A DNA stretch of 16,613 bases, taken from CAZWUZ01 sp964637655 [NCBI: uncultured bacterium] (GTDB lineage Bacteria > DAOPZR01). Numbering within the stretch: position 1 is the first letter of the stretch; each line of letters starts with the position of its first letter. Shown here piece after piece: positions 14,522 to 16,613 of the stretch. The notes beneath the pieces are model-generated. The model did no database searches. It had not been told where the DNA came from and saw nothing but the letters and a program-made list of their open reading frames with translations. The position numbers and the translations under genes are program-made. The DNA is taken from NCBI GenBank assembly GCA_964637655.1, contig CAZWUZ010000044.1:1-16613 (forward strand). The letters are read 5' to 3'.

Positions 14522-16048
14522 ATGATCAGAAACATCGTGATGCGGGACCGTTACCTTGATTCGGTGGTGCTGATGGCGGTGGCGGGGAAAGCCAAGGCGC
14601 TCCCCGGCGTGGAGGAAGTGTCGGCGATGATGGGGACGGAGTCGAGCAAGGCCATCCTCAAGAACGCGGGGATTCTCGCGCCCGAAGGGGCGGCGGCAGC
14701 GGCCGGCGACCTGATCATCGCCATGCGGGTGAGCGACGCGGCGGCGGCGGACAAGGTGGTCGCGGCCATTGAACAACTGCTCAATGCCAAGGACAGTGGC
14801 GACGGGGAACAGCAGGCGGCGCCGCGCAGCATCGCGGCGGCGGCTGAGCGCCAGCCCGGCAGCAACCTCGCCTTTTTCTCACTGCCCGGCCCGTTCGTCA
14901 AACGCGAAGCCATGGCGGCGCTGAACGCCGGGATGAACTGCATGATCTTCAGCGACAACGTAACAGTTGAGGAAGAAGTGGCGCTGAAAAACCGCGCGGC
15001 GGAACTCGGGCTGCTGGTGATGGGACCCGACTGCGGCACGGCCATCATCGGCGGGGCGGCGCTCGGCTTTGCCAACGTCATGCCGCGCGGCCCGGTCGGC
15101 ATCGTCGGCGCCTCGGGGACGGGCATCCAGCAGGTGTCGTGCATCCTCGCCAACCGCGGCATCGGGGTTGCGCAGGCCATCGGCCTGGGCGGTCGCGACT
15201 TGTCGCCGCAGGTGGGCGGCATCATGATGCTGCAGGGGGTCAAGGCCCTGGCCGCTGACCCGGCAATAGAGATCATCGTGCTCATTTCGAAGCCGCCGGC
15301 GCCCGAGGTGGCGACGAAGGTGCTGGACGCGGCGAAAGCGTGCGGCAAAAAAATCGTGGTCAACTTCCTCAAGGGTGATCCCGAAGCGGCGGCGCGGCGC
15401 AACCTGCCGTTTGCCGATTCGCTCGAAGCGGCGGCGGAACTGACCATCGCCACCCTGCAGGGGCGTCCCTACACCGCGCGCGATTTCGACGACGCGAAGC
15501 ACGTGGAACAGCTGCTGACGGCGACAAGAGAGGGGCTGTCGGGACGCTTCATTCGCGGGCTCTACTCGGGTGGGACCCTGGCGGACGAGGCGTTGCTGCT
15601 GCTGTCACGCAAGGGGATCGACTGCACGAGCAACATCCCGCTCAAGCCCGGTCTGGCGCTGTCGGACAGCAACGTGTCACAGGGGCACTGTGTCGTTGAC
15701 CTCGGCGACGACGAGTTTACGAAGGGGCGGCCGCACCCGATGATCGATTTCACGCTGCGCTGCGAGCGACTGCTGCAGGAGGCGAAGGACCCTGAGACGC
15801 GGGTCATTCTGCTTGACATCGGGCCGGGCTACGGGTCGCATCCCGACCCGGCGGGGGCGATCATCCCGGCCATCGAGGCGGGCATGAAGGCGGCGGGGCG
15901 GAAACTGGCGGTGGTGGCGTCGGTGTGCGGCACTGACGGCGATCCGCAGCCGCGGCACGCGCAGGCAACCCGGCTGGCGGCGGCGGGCGTCATCCTGCTG
16001 CCGACGAACGCGCAGGCGGCGCGGTTCGCCGCGCGGCTGCTGGCGTAA
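14522..16048 (+). CDS. fdrA: FdrA/AllF-family protein (acyl-CoA-synthetase-like)
   Basis: The 508-residue protein belongs to the FdrA family, built like the alpha and beta parts of succinyl-CoA synthetase. The N-terminal domain (about 1-90) holds MMGTESSKAIL at 36-46. A CoA/nucleotide-binding Rossmann region follows, with LVMGPDCGTAIIGG (165-178) and PVGIVGASGTGIQQVS (191-206). The C-terminal half carries the family hallmark LGDDEFTKGRPHPMID and DIGPGYGSHPDPA. In E. coli the homologue AllF acts with AllG (DUF1116) and AllH as an oxamate carbamoyltransferase in allantoin breakdown. The next gene here is the DUF1116 partner, so the same enzyme class is likely. GGAGA at 14509-14513 lies 8 nt before the ATG; a GTG one codon earlier (14519) is possible. 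The exact substrate in this organism is inferred. Confidence 0.92.
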   Translation: MIRNIVMRDRYLDSVVLMAVAGKAKALPGVEEVSAMMGTESSKAILKNAGILAPEGAAAAAGDLIIAMRVSDAAAADKVVAAIEQLLNAKDSGDGEQQAAPRSIAAAAERQPGSNLAFFSLPGPFVKREAMAALNAGMNCMIFSDNVTVEEEVALKNRAAELGLLVMGPDCGTAIIGGAALGFANVMPRGPVGIVGASGTGIQQVSCILANRGIGVAQAIGLGGRDLSPQVGGIMMLQGVKALAADPAIEIIVLISKPPAPEVATKVLDAAKACGKKIVVNFLKGDPEAAARRNLPFADSLEAAAELTIATLQGRPYTARDFDDAKHVEQLLTATREGLSGRFIRGLYSGGTLADEALLLLSRKGIDCTSNIPLKPGLALSDSNVSQGHCVVDLGDDEFTKGRPHPMIDFTLRCERLLQEAKDPETRVILLDIGPGYGSHPDPAGAIIPAIEAGMKAAGRKLAVVASVCGTDGDPQPRHAQATRLAAAGVILLPTNAQAARFAARLLA

Positions 16049-16059
16049 GGGGGATGACC

Positions 16060-16613
16060 ATGGAAAAGATTGCGGCGATGCTCAATAACGGCCCGGTGGT
16101 GGTTTCGCTCGGCCTGAAATCGTTTACGGAGGAACTGCAGCGGCAGCAGGTGCCGGTCATGCATGTCGACTGGAAGCCGCCGGCGGGCGGGGATGCGAAA
16201 CTCCTCGACCTGCTCGACCGTCTCACGGAGCCGGCGCTGGCGGCGAAAATCGCGGCGGCGAACGACGCGGCGGCGGAGAAAATGCTGCAGGCGCAGCCGG
16301 TGCTCGTCGACCTCGTCCCCGCGCGCGAGGCCATCCCGGCACTGGCGGCCAAGAAACTGCTGCTGCACGCGGGGCCGCCGCTGACCTGGGCGACGATGCC
16401 CGGGCCCATCCGCGGCGCGGTGAGGGGCGCCTGCGTCTACGAGGGCTGGGCGAAGAATATCAAGGAAGCAGAACAGCTGGCGGCGTCGGGCGCGATCGAC
16501 TTCGCCCCCTGCCACCATTACAACACGGTCGGCCCGATGGCGGGCCTCGTCTCCCCCTCGATGTGGATGTTCGCGGTGAAGAACGAGGCGTTCGGCAACA
16601 CCGCCTACTGCTC
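16060..16613 (+). CDS. DUF1116 (YlbE/AllG-like) protein, 3' partial
   Basis: The reading frame runs off the right edge after 184 complete codons of a family that is usually over 400 residues. Recognisable segments are MEKIAAMLNNGPVVVSLGLKSF, VDWKPPAGG, LLLHAGPPLTW.TMPGPIRGA, YEGWA and FAPCHHYNTVGPMAGLVSPSMWMF, the last being typical of DUF1116. In E. coli the homologue AllG is a subunit of oxamate carbamoyltransferase together with FdrA/AllF. I prefer the ATG at 16060, with AGGGGG at 16048-16053 six bases upstream; an in-frame ATG at 16054 is too close to that site. It starts 11 bp after fdrA, so the two are co-transcribed. The third subunit (DUF2877, AllH) and a carbamate kinase would be expected just beyond the window. 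Confidence 0.92.
   Translation, partial: MEKIAAMLNNGPVVVSLGLKSFTEELQRQQVPVMHVDWKPPAGGDAKLLDLLDRLTEPALAAKIAAANDAAAEKMLQAQPVLVDLVPAREAIPALAAKKLLLHAGPPLTWATMPGPIRGAVRGACVYEGWAKNIKEAEQLAASGAIDFAPCHHYNTVGPMAGLVSPSMWMFAVKNEAFGNTAYC

Overview
The window reads as a high-GC bacterial chromosome segment. The uvrA and fdrA regions are about two-thirds G+C by eye; the left 4.6 kb is lower and more mixed. A predicted NtrC-type (sigma54-dependent) response regulator and a matching -24/-12 promoter candidate suggest a Gram-negative-type lineage. Nothing visible fixes the phylum.

Left block (1-4555, + strand) looks like a defence island. A large type ISP/IIG-like adenine methyltransferase/restriction protein enters from the left edge and is split by a one-base frameshift near 482-486. 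After 46 bp come two genes joined by a 4-bp overlap: an OLD/AAA15-like ATPase and a small TOPRIM/DUF4276-like protein. An ATPase plus TOPRIM pair next to an R-M gene is the most likely place here for an uncharacterised anti-phage module.

Middle block: uvrA (4713-7541) has its own strong sigma70-type promoter and is housekeeping excision repair. A PiT-family inorganic phosphate permease (7638-8612) follows on the same strand.

The block 8617-14275 is on the minus strand. Read in its own direction it holds a second PiT permease, a PhoU-like DUF47 protein, a two-TM sensor histidine kinase and an NtrC-family response regulator, with gaps of 9, 31 and 4 bp. This looks like one operon in which low-affinity phosphate uptake is tied to a sigma54 two-component system. 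Beyond the regulator lies a 167-bp gap with a dyad-rich GTGCA/TGCAC element and a -24/-12 promoter candidate, then a 206-residue protein I do not recognise. That orphan gene converges on the first PiT gene.

Right block (14522 to the end, + strand) is divergent from the phosphate operon and has a near-consensus promoter (TTGACA-N17-TATTCT). It encodes an FdrA-family acyl-CoA-synthetase-like protein followed by a DUF1116 (YlbE-like) protein cut by the right edge. In E. coli these families (AllF and AllG) are subunits of the oxamate carbamoyltransferase of allantoin degradation, so a carbamoyl-transfer or purine/ureide nitrogen role is likely. I saw no tRNA, rRNA, CRISPR array or insertion sequence.
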